From Roseibacillus ishigakijimensis (GTDB lineage Bacteria > Verrucomicrobiota > Verrucomicrobiia > Verrucomicrobiales > Akkermansiaceae), in NCBI RefSeq assembly GCF_016595415.1, contig NZ_JAENIO010000046.1, positions 1 to 32,063 on the forward strand: a stretch of DNA of 32,063 nucleotides, written 5' to 3'. Positions 25,301-32,063 of this stretch are shown here, in pieces. Every line of letters begins with the position of its first letter. Within the stretch, counting starts at the first letter, position 1. The notes below the pieces were generated by a model. It made no database searches. It saw only the letters and a list, made by a program, of their open reading frames with translations, and was not told where the DNA came from. A program made the translations under genes and the position numbers.

Positions 25301-26952
25301 GCGGCTAGAGTCATCACCGCCCATTCCCGGATGGGGTCGATGGGCGGGTTGGTGACTTGGGCAAAGAGTTGCTTGAAGTAGGTGAAGAGGAGACGGGGAT
25401 AGCGGGAGAGGGGGGCGAGGGGAATATCGTCACCCATTGAGAAGACCGCTTCCTGCGCGCCCTTGACCATGGGTGGAAAGACCATGTCGAGATCCTCGGC
25501 GGTGACGCCGTGGGTCACTTGCAGCTGGGAAAGCTCGATGGCGTCGAACTCGCAGGTCGGGGAGTGAGGTTCGTGGGAGACGTATTTGCGCAGCTCCACG
25601 CGATTCTCATCCACCCACTTGCCGTAGTTTTGCTGGGCGGCGAGCTTGTTCTTGATTTCGCGGTCGAAGAGCAGTTCGCCCGTTTCGGTGTTGGCAGAAA
25701 TCATCTGACCCGGTCCCAGGCGACCGCGACGGGCCACTTTGCTTTCTTCGATGGGGCTGGTGCCGGATTCGGAGCCAATGATGAGCAAACCTTCGTTGCT
25801 GAGAGTGAAGCGGGAAGGGCGCAATCCGTTCCGGTCGAGGGAGGCACACACTTTTTCGCCATCGGTGAAGACCAGGCCAGCGGGGCCGTCCCACGGCTCG
25901 GCAAAGGAGCGGTGGTAGTGGAAAAAGTCGCGCACCTCTTCGGAAATCTCCTGATCGTGGCGGAAGGCCGGTGGCACCAGCATGCACATGGCGTGCTCCA
26001 GGGAGCGGCCCGAGAGCACGAGAATCTCGAGTGCGTGGTCGAGGGAGGCGGAGTCGGACTCCTTGCCGGACATCACGCCTTTGAGCAGCTCGATTTCATC
26101 ACCCCAAACGTCATTCTCAAAGAACTCTTCCCGGGAGGCCCACCAGTTGCGGTTGCCGCGCACGGTGTTGATTTCGCCATTGTGGCACATCATGCGGAAG
26201 GGCTGGCCGAGGGGCCAGGCCGGGAAGGTGTTGGTGGAGAAACGCTGGTGATAGAGCGCGAGTGCCACTTGGAAATCGGAATCCTGCAAGTCGCTGTAAA
26301 AGGCCCGCAGGGTGGCCGGCATGGCGAGGCCTTTGTAGGAAATCAGGCGGGAGGAAAGAGTGGGAATGTAGAAGTTCGGCACTTCCGCGAACTCGCGCTC
26401 CAGCAGGCGACGCACGAGATAGAGTTGGCGCTCGAAGTGGTCGCAAGCCCATTCACGAGGGCGTTCCAAGAGGAGGTGCTGGATGTTGGGCTGGCTCTTG
26501 GCGGCCAGATTGCCCAACTCGTCGGGGTTGACCGGCACCTCGCGCCAGCCGAGGACCTTGATGCCGCGAGCTCCGGCGAGGGAGACCGCTTTTTCCTGAA
26601 TCGATTGGGCTGCCGCAGCGTCATCAGCGGGAAGGAAGAAGACGCCCACCGCGAGGTCATTGATGTCGCGGATGCTTTGGCTCATTTTGCTGAGCTCGCG
26701 GGAGAAAAGGGTGCGCGGAATCTGGGTCAGCACGCCCGAGCCGTCCCCGGTTTTGCCATCGGCATCAATCGCGCCCCGGTGGGTCATGCAGCAGACCGAA
26801 TCGATGGCGCGTTCGATGATTTCGTATGACTTCAGTCCGTCCAAATGGGCAATGGCTCCCATGCCACAATTGTCCTTTTCGTTCGCAAAGGAGTGGAGGG
26901 TTCCAGAGGTGTCGGGAGTGAAGGCGGGATGGTAAGGAGACAGGCTGGTCAT
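22339..26952 (-). CDS. gltB: Glutamate synthase, large (alpha) subunit
   Basis: GltB makes two glutamates from glutamine and 2-oxoglutarate, the second step of ammonium assimilation. The 1537-residue protein is full length. A short propeptide precedes catalytic Cys29 (KDNCGMGAIAH) of the N-terminal glutaminase domain (about 29-430). A central domain follows, then the FMN-binding synthase domain (about 800-1220), with the [3Fe-4S] ligands Cys1142, Cys1148 and Cys1153 in CVYVRKCHLNNCPVG. The Gly-rich beta-helix domain ends the protein (GGTIVV, GGVAYVLDEDGQF). The small subunit gltD is absent from the window. It is divergent from an MFS gene and is followed by the FHA gene. Confidence 0.97.
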   Translation of the reverse strand: MTSLSPYHPAFTPDTSGTLHSFANEKDNCGMGAIAHLDGLKSYEIIERAIDSVCCMTHRGAIDADGKTGDGSGVLTQIPRTLFSRELSKMSQSIRDINDLAVGVFFLPADDAAAAQSIQEKAVSLAGARGIKVLGWREVPVNPDELGNLAAKSQPNIQHLLLERPREWACDHFERQLYLVRRLLEREFAEVPNFYIPTLSSRLISYKGLAMPATLRAFYSDLQDSDFQVALALYHQRFSTNTFPAWPLGQPFRMMCHNGEINTVRGNRNWWASREEFFENDVWGDEIELLKGVMSGKESDSASLDHALEILVLSGRSLEHAMCMLVPPAFRHDQEISEEVRDFFHYHRSFAEPWDGPAGLVFTDGEKVCASLDRNGLRPSRFTLSNEGLLIIGSESGTSPIEESKVARRGRLGPGQMISANTETGELLFDREIKNKLAAQQNYGKWVDENRVELRKYVSHEPHSPTCEFDAIELSQLQVTHGVTAEDLDMVFPPMVKGAQEAVFSMGDDIPLAPLSRYPRLLFTYFKQLFAQVTNPPIDPIREWAVMTLAAGLGRERNMLEETPEHGRILHLESAILFEQEVEYIAERSAHGFKSAVLDTTFPVENGPFGLRTAVEALCRAAEKAVDDGAEIIILSDKKVCKERAPIPSLMVTGAVHHHLTKTRKRLRTSLVIETGEARDTHQLACLFGYGATAVCPYLGYATARAVLKDPQLIKKHKFTEDLTPEIAMANYRKALEKGLLKIMSKMGISVLNSYQGAQIFEALGVGAEVVDFCFTGTVTRIGGVGFNEIAQETLTRHRTAYAEEATAPLDLGDPGYNRYRKAGESHAISTEVISNLHTFVKHNKMEDYEDYVKASLANNPITIKDLLEFRTEDATPVPLEEVEPAENIVKRFTTAAMSLGALSPEAHETLAIAMNRLGGKSDSGEGGEDVRRFKPYPNGENARSAIKQVASGRFGVSAHYLVNCDEIEIKMAQGAKPGEGGQLPGHKVNGLIARLRNTQPGVQLISPPPHHDIYSIEDLAQLIHDLKEVNPKARVTVKLVAEAGVGTVAAGVAKACADNILVSGHDGGTAASPLSSTKHCGLPWELGVAEAQQTLVLNNLRDRVVLRTDGGFRNGRDVVIGAMLGAEEFNFGTIAMIAMGCVYVRKCHLNNCPVGVATTDPKWRAKFKGTPEHVVNFMMGVAGEARQHMASLGIRTIEEMIGHTRYLRQREVPNHPKAATLDLSKVLREATPNEGFARFRTHERNMGIHKPALDLQILEDLRAHVGGAEGDNPAELLMDSAPFAQTYPVVNTDRNIGTRLSGRIAEVFGNKGLPADSIKLTFTGSAGQSFGTFLAGGITLTLAGEGNDYVGKGMAGGTIVVHPPEDINPGFVAAENSIVGNTVLYGATGGELYANGRAGERFCVRNSGATAVCEGVGDHGCEYMTNGLVVILGLTGKNFGAGMSGGVAYVLDEDGQFQSRLNSEMVVALPVAREQDIAEVKSLIESHLQKTGSVRAKELLANWESSLLRLLRVIPKDRHTLELEEAKHESAVEPVS

Positions 26953-27259
26953 GTATTCAGTAGGCTGAAGGAGTTGTCAGAACGTTCAGGGCTCGAAAAA
27001 TTGCTGTTGCCGTGCAATCGCTTTGGAGAAGGAAAAAGACAAGACATTTTCCGGTTTCCCCCCTCGCCACCTTGCCCGGGCCGCGCACGATAAAAGACAG
27101 CAGCCCGTCTGCCAAGAAAATCGTGCCGAGCTTATTTTTCGTTGTTTCCCGGTCAAAGAAGGAGAATTTCCGCAGGGTGGGGTGAGAAAGTCCGTCGCCT
27201 TTTCCCGGAAGAGTGCCATTCTCTTGCCCGGTTGCTCGCCGAGTGACCGCTTTTTATCC
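26953..27259. other. Intergenic region between gltB and the MFS gene
   Basis: This 307-base divergent spacer has no convincing gene. An open frame continues upstream of the MFS start to 27023, but its residues are low-hydrophobicity, atypical and unlike the family. Both genes must start transcription here. I could not find clear -35/-10 pairs, a riboswitch or a strong inverted repeat. The part around 27120-27170 is locally AT-richer than its surroundings. Confidence 0.5.
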
Positions 27260-28471
27260 ATGACTTCGGCATCCGACTCCCGTTCCCGCTGGCAAACAGC
27301 CCTTCTCATCAGTGGGATAGCCTTCATTGGGCTCAATCTCAGGCCCTCGCTCACCAGTCTCTCGGCGTTGGCCGAGCGCATGGCCTCCGATGGGCTGAGC
27401 CGAGAGTTTATTGGCTCCTTGACCACCGTGCCACTCATTCTCTTTGGCTTGGTGGGGCTGTGGGCGGGCTGGATAGGGCAACGGCTTGGGTTTGCGCGCG
27501 CCCTCGGGCTGGGTCTCTTGGTGCTGGCAGTGGGCTGCTTTCTCCGCTCGGCCAGTGGGGTCAGTGGCGGTGGGGAATTGCTCTGGCGGATGGTGGGCAC
27601 GGTCCTCATTGGCGCGGGCATTGCGCTGGGAAATGTCCTTCTTCCAGGCTTGGCGAAGAGCCGGTTTCCTCATCGTCTGGGGCCGATCACGAGTCTCTAT
27701 GCCACCGCGATGAACCTTGGAGCTGCGGCGGGGATTGCTTTCGCGGTTCCCCTGGCTCTGCGATTGGAAGGGGGGTGGAATGCCGCTCTCGCCAGCTGGG
27801 GGGTGGTCGCGCTGGTGGTTCTTCTTTTTTGGTCGCCCCAGATGTGGCCCCGCCCTCTCGCTCGCCAGCCGGTCCATCCCCTCGCGGGGGTGCGTCGCCT
27901 GCTGCGCCAGCCCCGGGCTTGGCAGGTCACCGCCTACATGGGCCTGCAGTCGACCTTTTTTTACTCCATTGTCGCTTGGCTCCCCAGCGTCTTGCAGCAT
28001 CGCGGCATGGAGGAAGGAGAGGCCGCTTTCTGGGTCACCGGTCTCCAGCTCATCGGTTGTGTGGCCAGTATTTTCGCGCCTGTCATCGCCGGGCGGCAGG
28101 CTTCCCAAAGCGGCTGGATCGTGGGGTGCATGATTTTCAACTTTCTGGGTCTCTTGGGCGCGCTGGTGTTGCCCCTATCGCTGGCGGGCTACGCGGTTTT
28201 GCTCCTCGGCATCGGCCTCAATGGTGGCTTTGGCTTGGCTTTGCTAGTGATAGCGATGCGGAGCCGGACCCCCGAGACCGCCGCGCATCTCTCGTCCATG
28301 GCCCAAGCCTGCGGTTACCTTTTTGCCGCCCCCGGCCCTTTTTTCGTGGGTTGGCTGAGCACTCACGGGGGCTGGTCATTGGCCATGGGCTTTGTCCTGG
28401 CCCTCATTCTGGTGGCCCTCATCCCGTCCTACCTCGCTGGTCGAGAGGGGGTGGTGGATCCGGCAGAATGA
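27260..28471 (+). CDS. CynX/NimT-type MFS transporter
   Basis: The 404-residue protein has about 12 hydrophobic segments. It carries the subgroup motif GLNLRPSLTSLSALAERM after the first helix, typical of the cyanate/2-nitroimidazole transporter (CynX/NimT) group of the major facilitator superfamily. Other segments fit the two six-helix halves: GAGIALGNVLLPGL, SLYATAMNLGAA, and AHLSSMAQACGYLFAAPGPFFVGWL. Substrate is unknown; no cyanase gene is present. The ATG at 27260 is preferred because homology starts there, although the open frame extends to 27023 and no Shine-Dalgarno is seen. It is convergent with the DUF6428 gene. Confidence 0.88.
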   Translation: MTSASDSRSRWQTALLISGIAFIGLNLRPSLTSLSALAERMASDGLSREFIGSLTTVPLILFGLVGLWAGWIGQRLGFARALGLGLLVLAVGCFLRSASGVSGGGELLWRMVGTVLIGAGIALGNVLLPGLAKSRFPHRLGPITSLYATAMNLGAAAGIAFAVPLALRLEGGWNAALASWGVVALVVLLFWSPQMWPRPLARQPVHPLAGVRRLLRQPRAWQVTAYMGLQSTFFYSIVAWLPSVLQHRGMEEGEAAFWVTGLQLIGCVASIFAPVIAGRQASQSGWIVGCMIFNFLGLLGALVLPLSLAGYAVLLLGIGLNGGFGLALLVIAMRSRTPETAAHLSSMAQACGYLFAAPGPFFVGWLSTHGGWSLAMGFVLALILVALIPSYLAGREGVVDPAE

Positions 28472-28473
28472 GA

Positions 28474-28499
28474 GAGCCTCCCTTTTGACGAGGAGGCTC
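28474..28499. terminator. Hairpin between convergent genes, terminator-like
   Basis: An 8-bp stem (28474-28481 with 28492-28499, gagcctcc/ggaggctc) with a 10-base loop starts 3 bases after the MFS stop codon. It lacks a T run on either strand, so it is only a candidate bidirectional terminator. Confidence 0.4.
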
Positions 28500-28530
28500 A
28501 GGGGGGGAAGGAGAAAGTTCGGAGAGAGAT

Positions 28531-28983
28531 TTAGCAGCATCCCGAACCGGGAGCGCAACTGTTGGCAGGGGTCAATCCGCAGACATCCTTGGCCAGACAA
28601 TCGGTGTGGCGATTCTCGACCAGCAGAGTGACCGCCTCCTCGCCCACCGCTACTCCGGTGAGGGGATACTGGGAGATGACGGCTTCTTCATATTCGATCT
28701 CCACGGGGAGAGCTTCCGTCGGCAAAATGGGGGCTCCGTGTGCGAGGATTTCCAGAAAGCGGCCGATGGGAATGCGATGGTCGACATCGTCGGCCACCCA
28801 GGCCTGCAACTGGCAGCGGCCTTCGTGGCGCACGGTGCCTCCGCAGTCGACGAAGTCCTTCTTCAAAAAGGCTACTTCGGTGACGTGGAAGTGGGCGGGG
28901 ACGAGGGATTTGTCCGGCAGTTGAATCTGCAGGGTCTTGTCTTCGTGGCCGTGCAAGGCGGCCTTCAGTTCAGCAATAGTCAT
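28531..28983 (-). CDS. DUF6428 family protein, cysteine-rich C-terminus
   Basis: The 150-residue product matches the DUF6428 pattern: HVTEVAFLKKDFVDCGGTVRHE in the first third, then QLQAWVADDVDHRIPIGRFLEIL, then VEIEYEEAVISQYPLTG. These proteins are commonly encoded next to ArsR regulators. The last quarter is Cys-rich (DCLAKDVC, SCAPGSGCC) and ends in a vicinal Cys-Cys. It follows arsR by 24 bases and is probably its co-regulated partner. Metal or metalloid binding through the cysteines is an inference. No arsenic transporter or arsenate reductase is adjacent. Confidence 0.8.
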   Translation of the reverse strand: MTIAELKAALHGHEDKTLQIQLPDKSLVPAHFHVTEVAFLKKDFVDCGGTVRHEGRCQLQAWVADDVDHRIPIGRFLEILAHGAPILPTEALPVEIEYEEAVISQYPLTGVAVGEEAVTLLVENRHTDCLAKDVCGLTPANSCAPGSGCC

Positions 28984-29007
28984 GATTTGAGAGGGATAAT
29001 GGAAATT

Positions 29008-29442
29008 TTAGCAGCAGGGTTTGGTGTTCTTGGGGTCGCAAAGCTCCGCCCGGCCTTGGCAACAATGGCCAACGAAGAAATCGACCAAGGCACTCACCGT
29101 GCCGGGTGAAACGGTGTAGAGAATCGAGCGACCCGCTCGCTGCGAGGTCACTAGTCCGGTGTGACTCAGTTCCTTGAGGTGAAAGGAAAGAGTGTTGGCG
29201 GGGATGGCCAGTTGCTCGGCCAATTGACCGGCCGCAATGGGTTCGGGAGAGCTCCAGGCCAAGGCCCGGAAAACCTCCAGCCGCGCTGGGTGAGCGAGAG
29301 CGGCAAAGGCTTGGCTGGCAGTTTTCGTTTCGATAATTCGACGATAGTGGAAATATTGAGGCTTGCAATGAATTTCTGGGAAAAGGGCGGGTATTGAGTT
29401 TCTAACCCGCTTGGAGGACTTGTCGGGAAGCTCCTTTTGCAA
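29008..29442 (-). CDS. arsR: ArsR-family metalloregulator, start uncertain
   Basis: The winged-helix ArsR core is clear (about residues 41-125 of the longest reading): SQAFAALAHPARLEVFRAL, then the recognition helix AIPANTLSFHLKELSHTGLV, then the wing SQRAGRSILYTVS. After the core come Cys127-Cys128, Cys135 and the terminal Cys143-Cys144, a likely arsenite-binding set. Such repressors leave DNA on binding metalloid. The start is unclear: the frame contains no ATG or GTG, and the longest version uses TTG at 29442, only 11 bases from the divergent GH2 gene. Homology begins near codon 40, and a possible promoter (TTGCAA at 29368-29363, TATCGT at 29346-29341) lies inside the extended reading. Confidence 0.82.
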   Translation of the reverse strand: MQKELPDKSSKRVRNSIPALFPEIHCKPQYFHYRRIIETKTASQAFAALAHPARLEVFRALAWSSPEPIAAGQLAEQLAIPANTLSFHLKELSHTGLVTSQRAGRSILYTVSPGTVSALVDFFVGHCCQGRAELCDPKNTKPCC

Positions 29443-29453
29443 AAGATGGGGGG

Positions 29454-31563
29454 ATGAAATTGTTTCTGGCGTGGGTGGGGTTTTGCGGTCTTCTTTCGGC
29501 TCGGGAGGTGATTCCCCTGGGGGAAGGTTGGCGGTTCTTTCAGGGTGAGGTGGAAGGGGTTATCGAAGAGTCTTTTGATGATTCGGCATGGCGGGAGGTG
29601 AGAGTCCCACACGATTGGAGTATTGCGGGAGAATTCAGCGAGAGTGCTCCCACTGGTGGCGCGGGTGGGTGGTTGCCAAGCGGGGTGGCCTGGTATCGGC
29701 GGACGATTGCCTTGGAGCCAGCGGGGGCGACTTGGTTGGAATTTGATGGCGTGATGGCTCATGCCGAGGTGTGGTGGAATGGAGAAAAAGTGGGCGACCG
29801 ACCCTATGGCTATTCCGGTTTCCGATGCGACTTGACGGGTAAGGTTCGCGCGGGAGGAAATACTCTGGTGGTGAAGGCGGATACCTCTGCGCAACCGGCT
29901 TCGCGTTGGTATACCGGGGCGGGGATTTACCGCAAAGTGAGGCTGGTCTCTGTTGATGAGTTGCACATCGTGCCCGAGAGCCTGTTTGTCACGACCCCAG
30001 AAGTTTCGGCTCAAGAGGTCGAAGTGACTGTGGCACTGGCTTTTTCGCGTGACCTGAAAGCGGAAGAAAGAGCCCTTGCGATTGTGCAGGATTCGTCGGG
30101 TCAGGAGGTCGCCCGGGGGGAGTGTTTGAAGGGAGCCGCTTCGTTGACCTGGTCTCATCCTCACCTTTGGAGTGTGGAGCATCCCCAGCTTTATCACCTG
30201 TTGGTGCGCATTGAACGCGAGGGCGAAGTGGTCGACCAAGTGAGCGAGCGGTTCGGGGTGCGGACAGCGGAGTTTCGGTCCGAGACGGGCTTTTGGCTGA
30301 ATGGCCACAACCTCAAGCTGAAGGGAGTTTGCCTGCATCATGATGGCGGGGCGGTAGGGGCGGCCGTGCCTCAAGCGGTTTGGAGAATGCGCCTCGGCCG
30401 GCTGCGTGAGTTAGGGGTTAAAGCCATTCGAACTGCTCACAATCCGGTCGATCCCGGGTTTCTTGACCTGTGTGACGAAATGGGCTTTCTCGTGATGAAC
30501 GAAGCCTTTGATTGCTGGACCCGGGGGAAAAACCCCCATGACTATCATCGGCATTTTTCCGAATGGTGGGAGCGCGATTTGCGGGCGATGGTGCGCCGCG
30601 ATCAGAACCATCCGTCGGTGATCCTTTACAGTGTGGGCAATGAAATCCGTGACACGCATGATGCGGAGAAGGCCAAGGACATCCTCGCCGGGTTGGTGGA
30701 GGTGTGCCACGAGGAAGACCCGACCCGCCCGGTGACGCAGGCCCTTTTCCGTCCCAATACGACCCACGATTACGACAATGGTCTGGCTGATTTGCTGGAT
30801 GTGATCGGGACCAATTATCGTGACGCGGAATTGCTGCAGGCGTGGGAAGATCGGAAAGATCGAAAAATTGTGGGAACGGAGCAGGGACACAATCGCAGCA
30901 CTTGGTTTGCGTGTCGGGACAATCCCCAGCACGCGGGGCAATTTCTCTGGGTTGGAATTGATTATCTGGGGGAAGCTCGTAGTTGGCCAGTGACAACTTT
31001 CAATGCGGGCCTGCTCGATCGGACAGGAGAAGTGAATCCGCGGGGCTGGGAGCGGCAGAGCTGGTGGGGTGACGCTCCTATGGTGAAGATTTTCCGCAGA
31101 CTCGCGCCTACTGAGGCCACTCCTGAAGATCCGGGCTACGAGGTGGTGGAATGGAAGCGGCGACAAGTTCTCTTTCCTGATTGGAATGGGGAAGGAAGTG
31201 GCGCGCGAGGAGTTGCGCACTGCTGGTCCTGCGGTGGGCTTGAAATTGACGGCGGACCGAACCCGGGTGGGCCGGAGCTTTGACGATTTGGCACACATTC
31301 GGGTGGAAGTAGTCGATGCTCATGGGGTTCTTGTTCCCAAGGCTGCTCATGAAGTGACCTTCGAGATCAATGGCGCGGGTGAGCGGGTGGCAGTTGATAG
31401 TGGATCGATCACCAGCCACGAGCCTTTCCAAGCCGATCGGCGGCGGGCTTTTCAGGGCAAGGCCCTTCTTCTGGTGCGAGGCCGGGGAGAGGGACGAAAC
31501 ATGGAAATCACGGCCCGGGCAGCAGGTTTGCGTCCGGCAGTCATCGAATTGGTTGTCGAGTAG
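29454..31563 (+). pseudogene. GH2 beta-galactosidase-like gene with deletion and frameshift
   Basis: The first frame (29454-31283) starts with a signal peptide and the GH2 sugar-binding domain, immunoglobulin-like domain and barrel. It carries the acid/base Glu397 in SVGNEI and the candidate nucleophile Glu476 in IVGTEQG. After RRQVLFPDW (around 31182) homology jumps to the +1 frame (31186-31563), which reads ELRTAGPAVGLKLTADRTRV and TSHEPFQADRRRAFQGKALLLV to a normal end. In family members these stretches are separated by roughly 45-55 residues including a FLNGKSLG-type segment, which is absent here. So a deletion not divisible by three removed that piece. The catalytic barrel is intact, and the first frame would still make a truncated protein of 609 residues. 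Sequencing error cannot explain the missing segment by itself. Confidence 0.8.
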
Positions 31564-31564
31564 A

Positions 31565-31980
31565 TGATGTTGATTGGTGATCCGGTGCAAGGCTTGTCTC
31601 ATCGGAATCGAGTTCTTCCAGGCTCGAAATTCAATTTCTGTCCTTCACCTTTGTCGATAGAGGTCCATCAAGAGCTTGGGTGGGAACTCTCCCTTCAGGA
31701 GATTGGCAACGTGCATGCGAATCTGGGTCGCATCTTCAATGAGGATTCGTCCAAACGGGGAGCTCGACTGGTTAGGTCATTCGGATTGTTTTGAGATAGT
31801 TCCGAGAGAACCTTTCTCAAAAAATCAATGGCCCGACTATTGAGGTGCTGTTGAAAAGTCTGCCGGGACATGGCTTTTTGCTCAAGAGTCCCCAGAAGAA
31901 CTGCCATTTCATTGAAGGAAGCTTCGGACTTCGCAGTAGTCTTTAGAAGTGTGAGAAGAAAGCCACTAGCCCATTCGCGT
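31565..31980 (-). mobile_element. IS4-family transposase remnant (degenerate)
   Basis: Three fragments of one transposase are readable on the minus strand. 31980-31790 reads ASFNEMAVLLGTLEQKAMS and RQTFQQHLNSRAIDFLRKVL, an N-terminal transposase pattern. In another frame, about 31760-31710 reads FGRILIEDATQIRMH, the first DDE aspartate region. About 31668-31620 gives YRQR-stop-RTEIEFRAWK. With Trp restored for the TGA, this is exactly the IS4 signature Y(2)R(3)E(6)K. Only about 20 residues separate the first Asp from this signature instead of some 200, so the core is deleted. It begins right after the GH2 stop codon. No terminal inverted repeats or target duplication are visible. Confidence 0.78.
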
Positions 31981-32043
31981 CAGGTTAAGAGCCTAACCGA
32001 TTCGTAGCCAGCAAATTAGATTGGCAAAAACCACCTTTTTCCC

Positions 32044-32049
32044 TTGACA
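32044..32049 (+). promoter_or_regulatory. Perfect -35 box at the window edge
   Basis: TTGACA matches the sigma-70 -35 consensus exactly and lies in an AT-rich stretch (about 32005-32045) unlike the surrounding DNA. The matching -10 would fall beyond the window end, so it is only a candidate. Confidence 0.3.
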
Positions 32050-32063
32050 AGTCGAGCAGCGCG

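Noticed and set aside
23095-25308. Long plus-strand open frame (737 codons)
   Set aside because: Antisense to gltB; composition is Gly/Val/His-rich without family motifs, and gltB is certain.
29166-30374. Long minus-strand frame opposite the GH2 gene and overlapping arsR
   Set aside because: The GH2 reading has family motifs throughout. The minus frame is atypical and overlaps the real ArsR frame in a different phase.
1-32063. CRISPR arrays, tandem repeats, prophage or defence islands
   Set aside because: I saw no regularly spaced repeats, integrases, phage structural genes or known defence domains. The only mobile trace is the transposase remnant near the right end.

Overview
This 32 kb, high-GC window is densely coding. 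It looks like chromosomal DNA from a member of the Verrucomicrobiota, probably the Roseibacillus/Haloferula/Luteolibacter side of the phylum. That placement is inferred from gene content: many Sec-exported sulfatases, a plant-DEG9-like protease, DUF5069 and DUF6428 proteins, coiled-coil proteins with a small beta module, and few Shine-Dalgarno sequences. No rRNA or marker-gene comparison was possible.

Layout. 1-231: 3' end of a tmRNA-like RNA and two terminators. 257-2350: class II fructose-bisphosphate aldolase (minus) divergent from an LppM-like lipoprotein (plus). 2363-5947: a minus-strand run of an active Deg protease, a second Deg-like protein that has lost its catalytic triad, and an IscU/NifU-type Fe-S scaffold. 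6011-8288: agmatine deiminase and purD (plus). 8294-14387: a minus-strand operon of three exported sulfatases; the first gene is a three-part sulfatase-GH43-LamG-like fusion. 14506-15656: NUDIX and DUF5069 proteins (minus). 15783-17101: small coiled-coil lipoprotein plus a membrane-anchored coiled-coil protein (plus). 17098-19980: lipB, ruvC, an OmpA-like membrane protein and a small membrane protein (minus). 20110-21591: TrkH/KtrB cation transporter subunit. 21616-26952: FHA-domain membrane protein and gltB (minus). 27260-28471: CynX-type MFS transporter. 28531-29442: ArsR regulator and DUF6428 protein (minus). 29454-31563: a GH2 glycosidase gene broken by an internal deletion/frameshift. 31565-31980: wreck of an IS4-family transposase gene.

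Biology. Housekeeping genes (glycolysis/gluconeogenesis, purine synthesis, lipoylation, recombination, glutamate synthesis) are interspersed with accessory functions. The sulfatase operon is the clearest accessory module. Its fusion protein would combine sulfate-ester removal with glycosidic cleavage in one exported polypeptide, which fits growth on sulfated algal polysaccharide. No transporter, SusC/D pair or formylglycine-generating enzyme is present nearby. The right-hand end shows decay: the GH2 gene lacks a segment and is out of frame, and the adjacent transposase remnant has frameshifts, a large deletion and a stop codon inside its YREK signature.

Most notable points: the trimodular sulfatase-GH43 fusion; the active/inactive Deg pair next to an Fe-S scaffold; an FHA protein next to gltB; and an arsR frame with no ATG or GTG start whose product, like its DUF6428 neighbour, ends in Cys-Cys. 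I did not find a clear anti-phage, CRISPR or biosynthetic system.
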